A DNA stretch of 64,000 nt from Larkinella insperata (lineage in GTDB: Bacteria; Bacteroidota; Bacteroidia; Cytophagales; Spirosomataceae), in NCBI RefSeq assembly GCF_026248825.1, contig NZ_CP110973.1, forward strand, positions 1,240,001-1,304,000, given 5' to 3'. The position numbers and the translations under genes are program-made. Shown one piece after another: positions 26,610 to 34,890 of the stretch. Below the pieces are notes generated by a model. That model saw only the letters and a program-made list of their open reading frames with translations. It did no database searches and was not told the origin of the DNA. Every line of letters starts with the position of its first letter. Position 1 is the first letter of the stretch.

Positions 26610-26665
26610 AGCCGTCGTTCGGGAGAAGGTGATTCGTTGTCACCGAAACCGGACGACGGCTTTTT
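26610..26665 (+). terminator. Rho-independent terminator
   Basis: AGCCGTCGTTCGG at 26610-26622 pairs with CCGGACGACGGCT at 26649-26661 (13 bp with one G·U), followed by T5. The 26-base loop contains a second small hairpin (GGTGA/TCACC). It ends the M16 gene. Confidence 0.8.
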
Positions 26666-26698
26666 GCTGGGTCGCTTTCATAGAAAACGTGCCGCCTT

Positions 26699-27055
26699 TC
26701 AGGCTGTAAACTGCAACAATTCGAACCGGTTGCCAAACGGATCGTGGAAGAAAAACCGCTGCCGCCCGTCGATTTCCGAAGAATAGGTGATTTCGATTCC
26801 CCGGCTTTCCAGTTCCCGCTTCGCTTCTTCCAGGTTCGTGATTTCAAATGCCGGATGCCGTTTGGAGTACGTACCGCCGGTTTCTTCGCGAAGGTGCAGT
26901 TCAATACCGGCAACCGAAAACCAGAGCGCTCCGCCAGGATGCGGGCCGGGTACCTCTTTTAGCCCCAGAATTTCGCTGTAGAAGTTCCGCGCTTCTTCTT
27001 GTTTACCTTCCGGAATCGGAATGAGCAGATGATCGAACCGTTTGAAATGAATCAT
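26699..27055 (-). CDS. Glyoxalase/VOC-superfamily protein
   Basis: A 118-residue single-domain protein of the vicinal-oxygen-chelate fold. FKRFDHLLIPIPEGKQEEAR forms the first beta-alpha unit with a metal-ligand His; later FSVAGIELHLREE, RHPAFEI and GRQRFFFHDPFGNRFELLQ give the other ligands and the typical DPxGNRFEL ending. The ATG at 27055 is preferred because an upstream start adds six residues without similarity. Substrate unknown; members include glyoxalases, dioxygenases and resistance proteins. It is convergent with the M16 gene and divergent from the amidohydrolase gene. Confidence 0.85.
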   Translation of the reverse strand: MIHFKRFDHLLIPIPEGKQEEARNFYSEILGLKEVPGPHPGGALWFSVAGIELHLREETGGTYSKRHPAFEITNLEEAKRELESRGIEITYSSEIDGRQRFFFHDPFGNRFELLQFTA

Positions 27056-27160
27056 GATGAAATAAGCAGACAAATACCGTTTGCCAACCGAATGACGGCC
27101 CGCAATATCACACTTTTTAGCTACCTTTCGCCGTTCTGACCACCCACTTTTATCCGTTTC

Positions 27161-28300
27161 ATGACTGCCGAAAAATCAGCCAGCTTTGTTGCGTTTCGCC
27201 GGGACCTCCACCGTTTCCCGGAAATCTCCGGCCAGGAAGTTCAAACGCAGCAGCGGATCAAAGCGTTTGTGGCCCCGTTTACGCCCGACCAGACGACGGA
27301 GATCGCCACCACCGGCCTGCTGCTGCAGTACGGAACCGCCAACTCCGGCCCCGTTACCCTCATCCGGGCCGACATCGACGCGCTACCGATTCAGGAGGTG
27401 AATACGTTCGGCCACAAATCCCAGGTTGAAGGCGTTTCGCACAAGTGCGGGCACGATGGCCACGCGGCTATTCTGGCCCGGCTGGCCTCGTTGCTGGCCG
27501 AAAAACCGTTGCAGAAAGGCCGCGTTTACCTGCTTTTTCAGCCCGCCGAAGAAACCGGCCAGGGGGCCGAAGCCGTCCTGAATGACCCCGAATTTGCCAC
27601 CGTTCGGCCCGACCGGGTTTTTGCGCTCCACAACCTGCCGAGTTTTGCGCCGGGAACCGTCGTTTGCAAACCCGGGCCGTTTACTGCGGCAGTGCAGAGC
27701 CTGATCGTCAAGTTTAAGGGGAAAGTGTCGCATTCGGCCGAACCGGAGAAAGGTCTTAATCCGGCTTATCTGATGGCCGACTTCACGCTGAAAAGCCGTT
27801 CCCTGATTAACCCCAATCCGCAGTCGGACGACTTTGTCTCGATTACGCCCGTTTACACCACATTGGGCGAAAAATCGTACGGTATCTCGGCGGGTTACGG
27901 CGAAGTTCACCTGACCCTCCGGACGCGCACGAGCCAGAAGATGGAACGCCTGACCAGCCAGTTGCTCAATATTTTAGCGATTCTCAGCGTAGGCACCGGC
28001 ATTGAGATTGAAACCGGCACCACGGAAGTGTTTTTTGCCAACCAAAACCACCCCGACGCCTTTGAAGAGGTCAAAAATGCGGCCCACAAACTGGGTTTTC
28101 CCTTCTCCGAAAAGCAGGAACCGTTTCGCTGGGGGGAGGATTTCGGACTTTTTACGCAGCGTTATCCGGGAGCCATGTTTGGGATTGGCAACGGCGAAAA
28201 CTCCCCGGCGCTGCACAACGACGACTACGATTTTAATGACGACCTGATCGAACCGGCAGCCCGGCTTTTTCTGGCACTCCTCGACCGGCATTATCAATAA
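27161..28300 (+). CDS. M20-family amidohydrolase
   Basis: A 379-residue cytoplasmic metal-dependent hydrolase like hippurate hydrolase, IAA-amino-acid hydrolase or N-acetyl-L,L-diaminopimelate deacetylase. Metal site residues are in RADIDALPI, SHKCGHDGHAAILARLA, FQPAEETGQGAEAVL and, at the C terminus, NSPALHNDDYDF. VSHSAEPEKGLNPA marks the lid domain. The Cys in KCGHDGH is the usual metal ligand of this group. It stands alone on the plus strand; its natural substrate is not shown by context. Family confidence is high, substrate confidence low. Confidence 0.92.
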   Translation: MTAEKSASFVAFRRDLHRFPEISGQEVQTQQRIKAFVAPFTPDQTTEIATTGLLLQYGTANSGPVTLIRADIDALPIQEVNTFGHKSQVEGVSHKCGHDGHAAILARLASLLAEKPLQKGRVYLLFQPAEETGQGAEAVLNDPEFATVRPDRVFALHNLPSFAPGTVVCKPGPFTAAVQSLIVKFKGKVSHSAEPEKGLNPAYLMADFTLKSRSLINPNPQSDDFVSITPVYTTLGEKSYGISAGYGEVHLTLRTRTSQKMERLTSQLLNILAILSVGTGIEIETGTTEVFFANQNHPDAFEEVKNAAHKLGFPFSEKQEPFRWGEDFGLFTQRYPGAMFGIGNGENSPALHNDDYDFNDDLIEPAARLFLALLDRHYQ

Positions 28301-28434
28301 CAGCGCCTACCGATTAATCAATTGGCCTTTAGAAGATTACCGCAAAATCAAGACTTTACACCAACGATAGAACAAAGCATTACATTTTGGCCTGAATGCG
28401 TTTTAGACAATCTTAAACGATTAGGGTCATGCTG

Positions 28435-29307
28435 ATGAAAATCTTGAAGTGGAGCGGTATTTTTCTGGGCGGTATCGTGCTCCTGCTCATCGCTTTTTAT
28501 ACCGTGGTTTATTTCCAGACCGAATCACGCGCCAACAAAGTGTACGACGTCAGGCTGCAATCGCTCACTATTCCAGGCGACTCGGCCTCTTACGCCCTGG
28601 GTAAACACATTGCCGGAATCCGGGGCTGTCTGGAATGCCACGGTTCCGATTTGAGCGGCAAGGCCTTTCTGGATGAAAGTACACCGCTGGGTTTATTATA
28701 CGCGTCGAACCTCACCCGCGGAAAAGGCGGGATTTCCTACACCGATCAGGACTGGATTCGGGCACTGCGGCACGGTTTGGGGAAAGATAACAGGTCGTTG
28801 TGGTTCATGCCATCACCGGAAGTAAGCGCTCCGCTTTCGAACCAGGACATGGGCGCTCTGATCTGCTTTTTGAAGGGCCAGCCACCCGTCGATAAAACCC
28901 ATCCGGCCAAAACGCTGAAACCGTTGGGCCGGTTTTTAACCTTCCTGGGTGAATTTCCGTTATTTCCGGCCGAAGCAATCGACCATGCGGCCAAACCGGT
29001 TGACCAGATCCCGGCAGCTGTTGATCCGGCCTACGGAAAATACCTGGCCGTGACGTGCTCGGGCTGCCACGGTGCGAATTTCAAGGGCGGGCCCGGCCAC
29101 AGTCCCGGCGAGCCCCGGATTGCCGATCTGACTCAGACGGGCAACGTCGGCAAATGGACTTCCGACCACTTCATCACCGCCATGCGAACCGGAAAAACGC
29201 CCGACGGCCGTGTGCTCAGCGATTTCATGCCCTGGAAGTACCTCGCAACTACTTACACCGACGATGAACTCAAGGCCATTCATTTATTTCTGCACGAACT
29301 AAAGTAA
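28435..29307 (+). CDS. Membrane-anchored di-heme cytochrome c
   Basis: About 290 residues. An N-terminal anchor (IFLGGIVLLLIAFYTVVYF) is followed by two c-type cytochrome domains, each with a CxxCH heme site: CLECH near residue 65 and CSGCH near residue 208. Distal methionines are plausible in NRSLWFMPSPEV and SDFMPWKYL. The start at 28435 (MKILKW) is chosen, with an ATG two codons upstream as an alternative. Its role is probably electron transfer in the periplasm; no partner dehydrogenase lies beside it. A DinB protein gene follows after 47 bases. Confidence 0.88.
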   Translation: MKILKWSGIFLGGIVLLLIAFYTVVYFQTESRANKVYDVRLQSLTIPGDSASYALGKHIAGIRGCLECHGSDLSGKAFLDESTPLGLLYASNLTRGKGGISYTDQDWIRALRHGLGKDNRSLWFMPSPEVSAPLSNQDMGALICFLKGQPPVDKTHPAKTLKPLGRFLTFLGEFPLFPAEAIDHAAKPVDQIPAAVDPAYGKYLAVTCSGCHGANFKGGPGHSPGEPRIADLTQTGNVGKWTSDHFITAMRTGKTPDGRVLSDFMPWKYLATTYTDDELKAIHLFLHELK

Positions 29308-29354
29308 AGCCGCAGCACCGTCCGCTTTTTTCCATCATCCTAACCCACAACGCC

Positions 29355-29894
29355 ATGTCACTTGATCAACTTCTCCAGTCGGTTGAAACCGCCCGCAGCC
29401 GCTACATTTCGTCCGTTCAGGAACTGACAGAAGAAGAAGCGCGCTGGAAACCCGATTCGGAAACCTGGAACGCGGTGGAAAACACCGAACATTTGTATTG
29501 GGCCGAACACGGTGCCATCTGGGGAATGTGGAAGATTCTGCAAGCCAAACGGGAAGGTCAACCGCCGGTTTGGACTGGCGAACTCATCCACCGGGGCCTG
29601 CCGATTGAAGTCATTGTTGAGCGCACGTGGCAACCGAAAGAAAAGGTACCGCCCATTGCCGCGCCCCGCATGGGTGGTGCGGTGGCGTTCTGGCTGGCGG
29701 CACTGGCTAGTTTGCAACAACCCCTCACCCAGCTCAGCCAGGAACTGGCCGACGAAGATGCTGAAGCAATCATTCACCCGCACCCGATTTCGGGCCCTCT
29801 GGATGTTCGGCAACGGTTTGAATTCCTGCGTTTTCATATCGACCGGCACCGGAATCAGGTGGCCGGTTTACGGGCGCTGATGCTGATTTCGTGA
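29355..29894 (+). CDS. DinB-superfamily protein
   Basis: A 179-residue four-helix-bundle protein of the DinB/YfiT type. ETWNAVENTEHLYWAEH supplies the first metal-binding His, and RFHIDRHRNQVAGLR supplies the other two in the usual H-x3-H arrangement. The protein is predicted cytoplasmic. Members are thiol transferases (bacillithiol, mycothiol or others) or stress proteins; since this genome has bshA, a bacillithiol-S-transferase role is possible but unproven. Its last 125 bases are overlapped by the convergent sterol-desaturase-like gene. Confidence 0.8.
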   Translation: MSLDQLLQSVETARSRYISSVQELTEEEARWKPDSETWNAVENTEHLYWAEHGAIWGMWKILQAKREGQPPVWTGELIHRGLPIEVIVERTWQPKEKVPPIAAPRMGGAVAFWLAALASLQQPLTQLSQELADEDAEAIIHPHPISGPLDVRQRFEFLRFHIDRHRNQVAGLRALMLIS

Positions 29895-30738
29895 CTTCCG
29901 GGCGGCCCACCGGGGGCCGGTACGGCTGAAACGGTATGTTGAGCAGATTACCAATCCGCGAATGCTCGTGCCTTTCCAGGTGCGTGTCAACGCCGTACCG
30001 CAGGTCTTTGCTTTCCATCCGGGCGTAGGTTCCGAACAGCCGGTCCCAGAATGGGAAAATATTCCCGTAATTGGTGTTGGTTTGCGGCAGGACGTAATGG
30101 TGGTGTACGTGGTGCATGTTGGGCGTCACGAAAAACCAGTTGAGTGGCCGGTCGATCCAGCGCGGCAGGTGAATGTTGGCGTGATTGAACTGCGACAGCA
30201 AAACCGACAGCGCCTGATACAGCATGACGATCCCGATAGGCGCTCCGGCGATGAGCACCGCCAGCGTGGTGAATCCAAACCGGAAAATGCTTTCGCCGGG
30301 ATGGTGGCGGTTGGCAGTGGTCGTGTCCACGTAGGCGTCGGTGTGGTGGATGAGATGAAACCGCCACATCCATTTAACGTGGTGCTGCAGCCAGTGAATG
30401 GTCCACGCTCCGATCAAATCCAGCAGCAGCAACCCGACAACAAGCTGCGCCCAGATCGGCATATTCAGCCATTGCAGTACGCCAATCTGCTGGTGCACGA
30501 CAAAATCGCTCGTTTTGAGCAGCATAAAAGCCAGCACAAAATTGACGGCGATGGTCGTCAGCGTGAAAAAGATGTTGATGCCCGCGTGCCCGGCTTTTCG
30601 GTAATCCGCATCGGCCTTGCCAAAGTGAAAGAGCGGAAGGGCGCTTTCAATCAGCCAGAAAAATGCAATGCCGCCCACCAGGATCAGGCTGCGGTGCGAC
30701 GACGGAATCGTTTCAAAATACTGAATCAACCATTCCAT
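29770..30738 (-). CDS. Sterol desaturase/fatty acid hydroxylase-family membrane protein
   Basis: A 322-residue membrane protein with four or more hydrophobic segments and the histidine motifs of di-iron hydroxylases: HWLQHH, RFHLIHHTD, HHPGE, NHANIHLP and HHVHHH. Members hydroxylate or desaturate sterols and fatty lipids. The catalytic part ends at IPFQPYR; after that come about 42 residues (GRPEVTKSASAPVNRPP and beyond) that are polar and proline-rich, are not typical of the family and lie antisense to the end of the DinB gene. This tail could be a readthrough product of a lost stop codon. The start at 30738 is the natural ATG before the first helix. Confidence 0.85.
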   Translation of the reverse strand: MEWLIQYFETIPSSHRSLILVGGIAFFWLIESALPLFHFGKADADYRKAGHAGINIFFTLTTIAVNFVLAFMLLKTSDFVVHQQIGVLQWLNMPIWAQLVVGLLLLDLIGAWTIHWLQHHVKWMWRFHLIHHTDAYVDTTTANRHHPGESIFRFGFTTLAVLIAGAPIGIVMLYQALSVLLSQFNHANIHLPRWIDRPLNWFFVTPNMHHVHHHYVLPQTNTNYGNIFPFWDRLFGTYARMESKDLRYGVDTHLERHEHSRIGNLLNIPFQPYRPPVGRPEVTKSASAPVNRPPDSGAGRYENAGIQTVAEHPEGPKSGAGE

Positions 30739-30755
30739 AAGCCGTTTTCGCTTTA

Positions 30756-30914
30756 GTATCCCACTTCCTCTATGAAAATTACTAAATAATCAACCGAAAG
30801 ACAACAAACAGAACCGTCGGGAAACGGTAAATTAAATCGTAAAATAGATTTGGGCTTTTTCGCGGAGAACTCCGCGGCTTCCGTGTATTTTAGTGCCGAA
30901 CTTAAATCCTGACC
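30756..30914. other. Intergenic region upstream of nagB
   Basis: Divergent spacer of about 160 bases. TTTG near 30848 and TATTTTAG near 30885 loosely resemble a Bacteroidota promoter for nagB but spacing is poor. I see no gene or strong hairpin. Confidence 0.3.
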
Positions 30915-31640
30915 ATGAACTTCCAGACTTTCGCCGACTACAAAGCCCTTTCCCAACACACCGCCCAGCACATTGCCGACCTCTTAAACCGCAAGCCCGA
31001 CGCCCTGATTTGTGCCGCATCCGGCGATACCCCCGTTGGCACCTACCGTGCACTGGTTCAACTGGTAAAAGACGGAAAAACCAGCGTGGACCGCTGTACC
31101 TTCGTAGGGCTGGACGAGTGGGTTGGACTAGGGCCGGAAAGCGAAGGAAGTTGCTCAAACTACCTCCAGCGCGAACTCTTCGGGCCGTTGAACATTGGCC
31201 CGGAACAATACCGTATGTTCGACGCCAAAGCCGCTGATCTGGAAGCCGAATGTGAACAGATGAACCAGTTTGTGGACGAGCGGGGCGGTTTTGATCTGAT
31301 CCTGGTGGGGGTTGGCCTGAACGGTCACATCGCCCTGAACGAACCCGGAACGCCGTTTACCCTGAAAGCCCACGTTTCTGAACTGGCCGAAACGACCATC
31401 TCTGTCGGTCAGAAGTATTTCAACGAGCCAACGCCCCTGACGCTGGGCCTGACCACGGGTTTGCAACAACTGATGGACGCCCGTGAAGCCATTCTGATCG
31501 CCAGCGGCAGCAAAAAAGCGCCCGTCATCAAAGCCGCTCTGAATGGTCCAGTGACGGAAGATTTCCCGGCCAGCATCCTGCAAACGCACCCGAACGGTTT
31601 TGTCTGGGTCGACCAAGATGCGGCTGGTGACCTGGCTTAA
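30915..31640 (+). CDS. nagB: Glucosamine-6-phosphate deaminase (single-domain)
   Basis: A 241-residue NagB/6-phosphogluconolactonase-family protein. LICAASGDTPVGTYRALVQL, CTFVGLDEWVGLGPESEGS, LILVGVGLNGHIALNEPG and KAPVIKAALNGPVTEDFPAS are the sugar-phosphate-binding and catalytic segments; they match deaminases better than lactonases. It would convert glucosamine-6-phosphate to fructose-6-phosphate and ammonia. It is one of two NagB-type genes in the window, the other being the fusion at 20388. Its stop codon overlaps the stop of the convergent repeat protein by a few bases. Confidence 0.88.
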   Translation: MNFQTFADYKALSQHTAQHIADLLNRKPDALICAASGDTPVGTYRALVQLVKDGKTSVDRCTFVGLDEWVGLGPESEGSCSNYLQRELFGPLNIGPEQYRMFDAKAADLEAECEQMNQFVDERGGFDLILVGVGLNGHIALNEPGTPFTLKAHVSELAETTISVGQKYFNEPTPLTLGLTTGLQQLMDAREAILIASGSKKAPVIKAALNGPVTEDFPASILQTHPNGFVWVDQDAAGDLA

Positions 31641-33565
31641 TTCGCTTCCACCGTCACCAGTGCTTTGCCAACCGCGATGCCCGCTCCGCAGGAACTGCTT
31701 AGCGACGTGATCGTGTATTCGGTTGAACTCGTCGGAGCAACCGTCAGCACGTAGGGGTTCAAAAACGTTCCGTTCACTTTGCTGCCGTCGGATAGGACGA
31801 ACGACCAGGGGGGCAGACCGTTTTTGAACGCAACCCGTACCTTGGAGGTCTGGCCGGGACGGATGGTGCCTTCCCCCGCAACGATGGCCTGGCTCACATT
31901 CGGGGCCAAGACTTTGATGGTGGTTTCGGACCCCGCCACCGCCGGACTCGTCGAGGTGACCCGCAGCCGCACGGTATTGAGCGTGTCTTTCAGGTACGCC
32001 GGGTTGATCACCGCCTTCAGCACACCGTCTTTGTAGGTCGTAGCCAGGCTGGTAAACCGGCCGCTCGTGTCGGCCACCTGCACGATGTACTTGTTGTTGG
32101 CGTAAAACCGTCCGCCGGTCGTAAAGGGCACAATAATCTCCGATCCGTGGCAAATCGTGCGGGCCGACAGGTTGCCGGTCGCGATGGTCGATGGCGGGAT
32201 GTTTACCTTCACAAAGGCGCGACCGCTGTATTCGCCTACCCCGCAGGCCCCGCCCGCCGAGGTGATGGCGTAGGGCGTCGGGTTGTTCGGGGTTACCCGG
32301 ATCGTGTGCGGGCTTTTCACGATGTTATTTTCATAGGTACCGTCCGACAGCAGAACGAACCACGGCCCTCCCCCACCGAAATCAACGGTCAGTTCGGCGG
32401 TTTTCCCTTCGTCGATGCGAATGGTATCGTTGCGCAGCACCGCAACGGCCTGAGCTGCTACGGCCAGATTTTCGGCGTTGCTGTTGATGGACGGCAGCGT
32501 GGCCGCTACGCGAATTTTATAGGCTCCTTTGGGCGAAATACCGTACGGCAGCCGCGCCACCAGCGGACTGGCCGTGCCGGAGTTGGAAATGGTGGTCCAG
32601 TTGTTGGTTGAGTCGGCCAGTTGCACCACAAATCCGTTGCCCGCCTGATACTTTCCGGTCGCCGTAAATGCCACCTGAAACGGCGTGCCGGTACAAACCC
32701 GGAACCCGCCACTCGGTGCTTTGAGGGCAATCTCCGGGTTGGGGTTTTCGTTGACATTGACGATGATTTCGCCCGCAACCGTTCCGCTTCCGCACGGACC
32801 GCTGACGTTTACCACTTTGTAGGTGGTGGGTTTATCGGGCGTTACGGTCACTTCGTACGGCGTCGTCATCGTGTTCTGCACCTTCGTCCCGTCCGACAGC
32901 ATGAACGACCACGGACCGTGACCACTCAGGGCGACGCGGAAGGTGGCCGGTTGGCCCGGCATGACGGTAACCGCATTGCTGCCGTCGGGCAACTCAATCC
33001 GGGCGGTGGGTGCGGGCAGAATGCGCAGTGGTTGCGCCGTTCCGTTAACAACGGGATTGGTGGAAGCCACCCGCAGGCTATACCGGCTACCAGCTGCGGT
33101 ATTGACCGGAATAACGCCCGTGAGCGTTCCGTTTCCAAACGGTCCGGCTTTGGCAGGCTGGCTTAGATTGGTGGCTTTCCCGGCCGCATCGACCAGTTGC
33201 AGGACAAATTGGTTATCCGGCGAAAACCGTCCTCCCGACGAGCTGTAGGGCACCGACACGGGCGATCCGGCGCAAATCGCCAGCCCGTTCAAATCGCCCG
33301 TCAGCACTTCCGGCAGCGCTACTTTATGGCTGTCAGCCTGGGCGCGCAGGGCCGCCGAATCCACCCGAAACGTGGTATCCCGCTGAAACATGGCCTTGTA
33401 GGCGCTATCTCTAAGGTATTTTTCGATCAAGGTATCTTTGCGGATTTCAATCAGCGTATCCAGCCTGAAGCCGGACCGCGCGGTTCGCAGACCAACGCCC
33501 GGGCCTCCAAGGCTTATGACGCCCACAATCCCTAAAATGACACCCAATACCGTAAACTTATTCAT
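31637..33565 (-). CDS. Large membrane-anchored protein with three Ig-like double repeats
   Basis: A 642-residue protein with one N-terminal hydrophobic segment (FTVLGVILGIVGVISLGG) and a mainly beta, Ser/Thr-rich ectodomain. After a short coiled-coil-like stretch, a unit of about 180 residues occurs three times; each has a first module starting CxGxP/E (LAICAGSPVSVPY, RVCTGTPFQVAF, TICHGSEIIVPF) and ending with a LRV-TSTSP type strand, then a second module with GPWSFMLSDGT, GPWFVLLSDGT or PPWSFVLSDGS, TVTPDKPTTYKVV-like strands and a paired Cys (PCGSG, ACGVG, SCGAG). No T9SS C-terminal sorting domain is seen. Repeats of this type occur in Cytophagales surface proteins; function unknown. Confidence 0.75.
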   Translation of the reverse strand: MNKFTVLGVILGIVGVISLGGPGVGLRTARSGFRLDTLIEIRKDTLIEKYLRDSAYKAMFQRDTTFRVDSAALRAQADSHKVALPEVLTGDLNGLAICAGSPVSVPYSSSGGRFSPDNQFVLQLVDAAGKATNLSQPAKAGPFGNGTLTGVIPVNTAAGSRYSLRVASTNPVVNGTAQPLRILPAPTARIELPDGSNAVTVMPGQPATFRVALSGHGPWSFMLSDGTKVQNTMTTPYEVTVTPDKPTTYKVVNVSGPCGSGTVAGEIIVNVNENPNPEIALKAPSGGFRVCTGTPFQVAFTATGKYQAGNGFVVQLADSTNNWTTISNSGTASPLVARLPYGISPKGAYKIRVAATLPSINSNAENLAVAAQAVAVLRNDTIRIDEGKTAELTVDFGGGGPWFVLLSDGTYENNIVKSPHTIRVTPNNPTPYAITSAGGACGVGEYSGRAFVKVNIPPSTIATGNLSARTICHGSEIIVPFTTGGRFYANNKYIVQVADTSGRFTSLATTYKDGVLKAVINPAYLKDTLNTVRLRVTSTSPAVAGSETTIKVLAPNVSQAIVAGEGTIRPGQTSKVRVAFKNGLPPWSFVLSDGSKVNGTFLNPYVLTVAPTSSTEYTITSLSSSCGAGIAVGKALVTVEAN

Positions 33566-33684
33566 GCAACCGGGGTTTCAATTTCAAAACGTAATGCTCT
33601 TTCCACTGGAGTTGACGAACTTTGCACGACCAGTTTTTACCTACAAAGATCGTTAACTATAACGGAAAGTTAGCAGACCTAGTA

Positions 33685-33692
33685 CAAAGTTA
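33685..33692 (-). promoter_or_regulatory. -7 box for the repeat-protein gene
   Basis: Read on the minus strand this is TAACTTTG, a perfect match to TAnnTTTG; TTC lies 19 bases upstream where TTG is expected. It would give a 5' leader of about 110 bases before 33565. Confidence 0.45.
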
Positions 33693-33702
33693 ATCAGCCC
33701 GC

Positions 33703-34782
33703 ATGAACGAGGAATTGATCCAGCTTCAGGTGTCCGAAATAATTCGGGAAACACGCGATACGAAAACGCTTATTCTGCATCCTACCGACGGCCGAGTGGT
33801 TCCGTACCGGGCGGGGCAGTTTCTGACGTTATTGTTTAAACACCTCGGTCACGAAGTTCGCCGTTCCTATTCCCTGAGTTCAACGCCGGGCGACGCATCG
33901 CCGGGCGTGGCTTCTGAACCGCTCAGCCTGACCATCAAACGGGTCGAAAACGGCGAAATCTCCCGCTACCTGCTCGATCACCTGGCGGTGGGCGACACCC
34001 TGACCAGTTTACCGCCCGCCGGACGGTTTACGCTGGATACCGCTCCCGACGAACAACGGGATATTGTCCTGATCGGCGCCGGCAGCGGGATTGTTCCGCT
34101 GTACGGCATTTTGAAACAGGCCCTGCGCGACGAGCCCCAAAGCCATATTACGCTGCTCTACGCCAACACCGATGAACAGAATATCATTTTTTACCGACAG
34201 CTTGAAGCCCTGCACAACGAACACGCCGAACGGTTTCAACTGATTCACTTGCTTAGCCAGCCGTCGGACGACTGGCAGAAGGCGGGCAACATCCGGCGGG
34301 GGCGGCTAAACAACTGGCTGCTTGAAAACATGCTCCCGGATCTGCTGCGCTTTGAGCGTTCCAGGGCGCAATGGTACGTGTGCGGGCCGTTTGCCTTCAT
34401 GCGGATGGTGCAGGTGACGCTCGTATACGCCGGTATCCGGCTTGATGCGATCAAAAAAGAAAACTTTGTTATCGAACCCGTTACCCGGACGCCCCCGCCC
34501 GAACTCGCCAGAGACCACCGCATCCTGTTGCGGTTTCGCGGGACGGAATATGATATTGATGTTCCGGCCTATAAATCCATTCTGCAGGCGGCTCTTGACC
34601 ACGGCGTTCCGTTGCCGTATAGCTGCAAAGGTGGACGGTGTTCGAGTTGCGCAGGCCGCGTACGATCGGGCGACGTGCACATGACGATCAACGACGTGCT
34701 GACGGAGCGGGACCTGCGAAATGGCTGGATACTGACCTGTACGGGGTATCCGGCTTCGGAGGGACTGATTCTGGATATCTAA
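33703..34782 (+). CDS. PaaE-like NAD(P)H–ferredoxin reductase with 2Fe-2S domain
   Basis: A 359-residue flavoprotein electron carrier. Residues about 1-100 are the FAD-binding beta-barrel (PYRAGQFLTL, VRRSYSLSSTP); 105-240 the NAD(P)-binding part (IVLIGAGSGIVPLYGIL, WYVCGPFAFMRMV); the C terminus is a plant-type ferredoxin with cysteines in YSCKGGRCSSCAGRV and a fourth in ILTCTGYP. This is the architecture of the reductase in phenylacetyl-CoA epoxidation and related oxygenases, but no other paa genes are near. A partner such as the sterol-desaturase-like di-iron enzyme 3 kb away is a speculation only. Confidence 0.88.
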   Translation: MNEELIQLQVSEIIRETRDTKTLILHPTDGRVVPYRAGQFLTLLFKHLGHEVRRSYSLSSTPGDASPGVASEPLSLTIKRVENGEISRYLLDHLAVGDTLTSLPPAGRFTLDTAPDEQRDIVLIGAGSGIVPLYGILKQALRDEPQSHITLLYANTDEQNIIFYRQLEALHNEHAERFQLIHLLSQPSDDWQKAGNIRRGRLNNWLLENMLPDLLRFERSRAQWYVCGPFAFMRMVQVTLVYAGIRLDAIKKENFVIEPVTRTPPPELARDHRILLRFRGTEYDIDVPAYKSILQAALDHGVPLPYSCKGGRCSSCAGRVRSGDVHMTINDVLTERDLRNGWILTCTGYPASEGLILDI

Positions 34783-34890
34783 CCGACATCCCATTCGCTG
34801 CCGCCCAAACCGTGGGTCTGTTTTAGTTTGGCCTCCCCGAAACTTCATCACTTTATTTTCTGTTAGAATTTAGAATAAGGCTTTCACAAC

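Noticed and set aside
25474..26913. 479-codon open frame antisense to the M16 protease
   Set aside because: No motifs; extends across the terminator at 26610 and into the VOC gene. Shadow frame.
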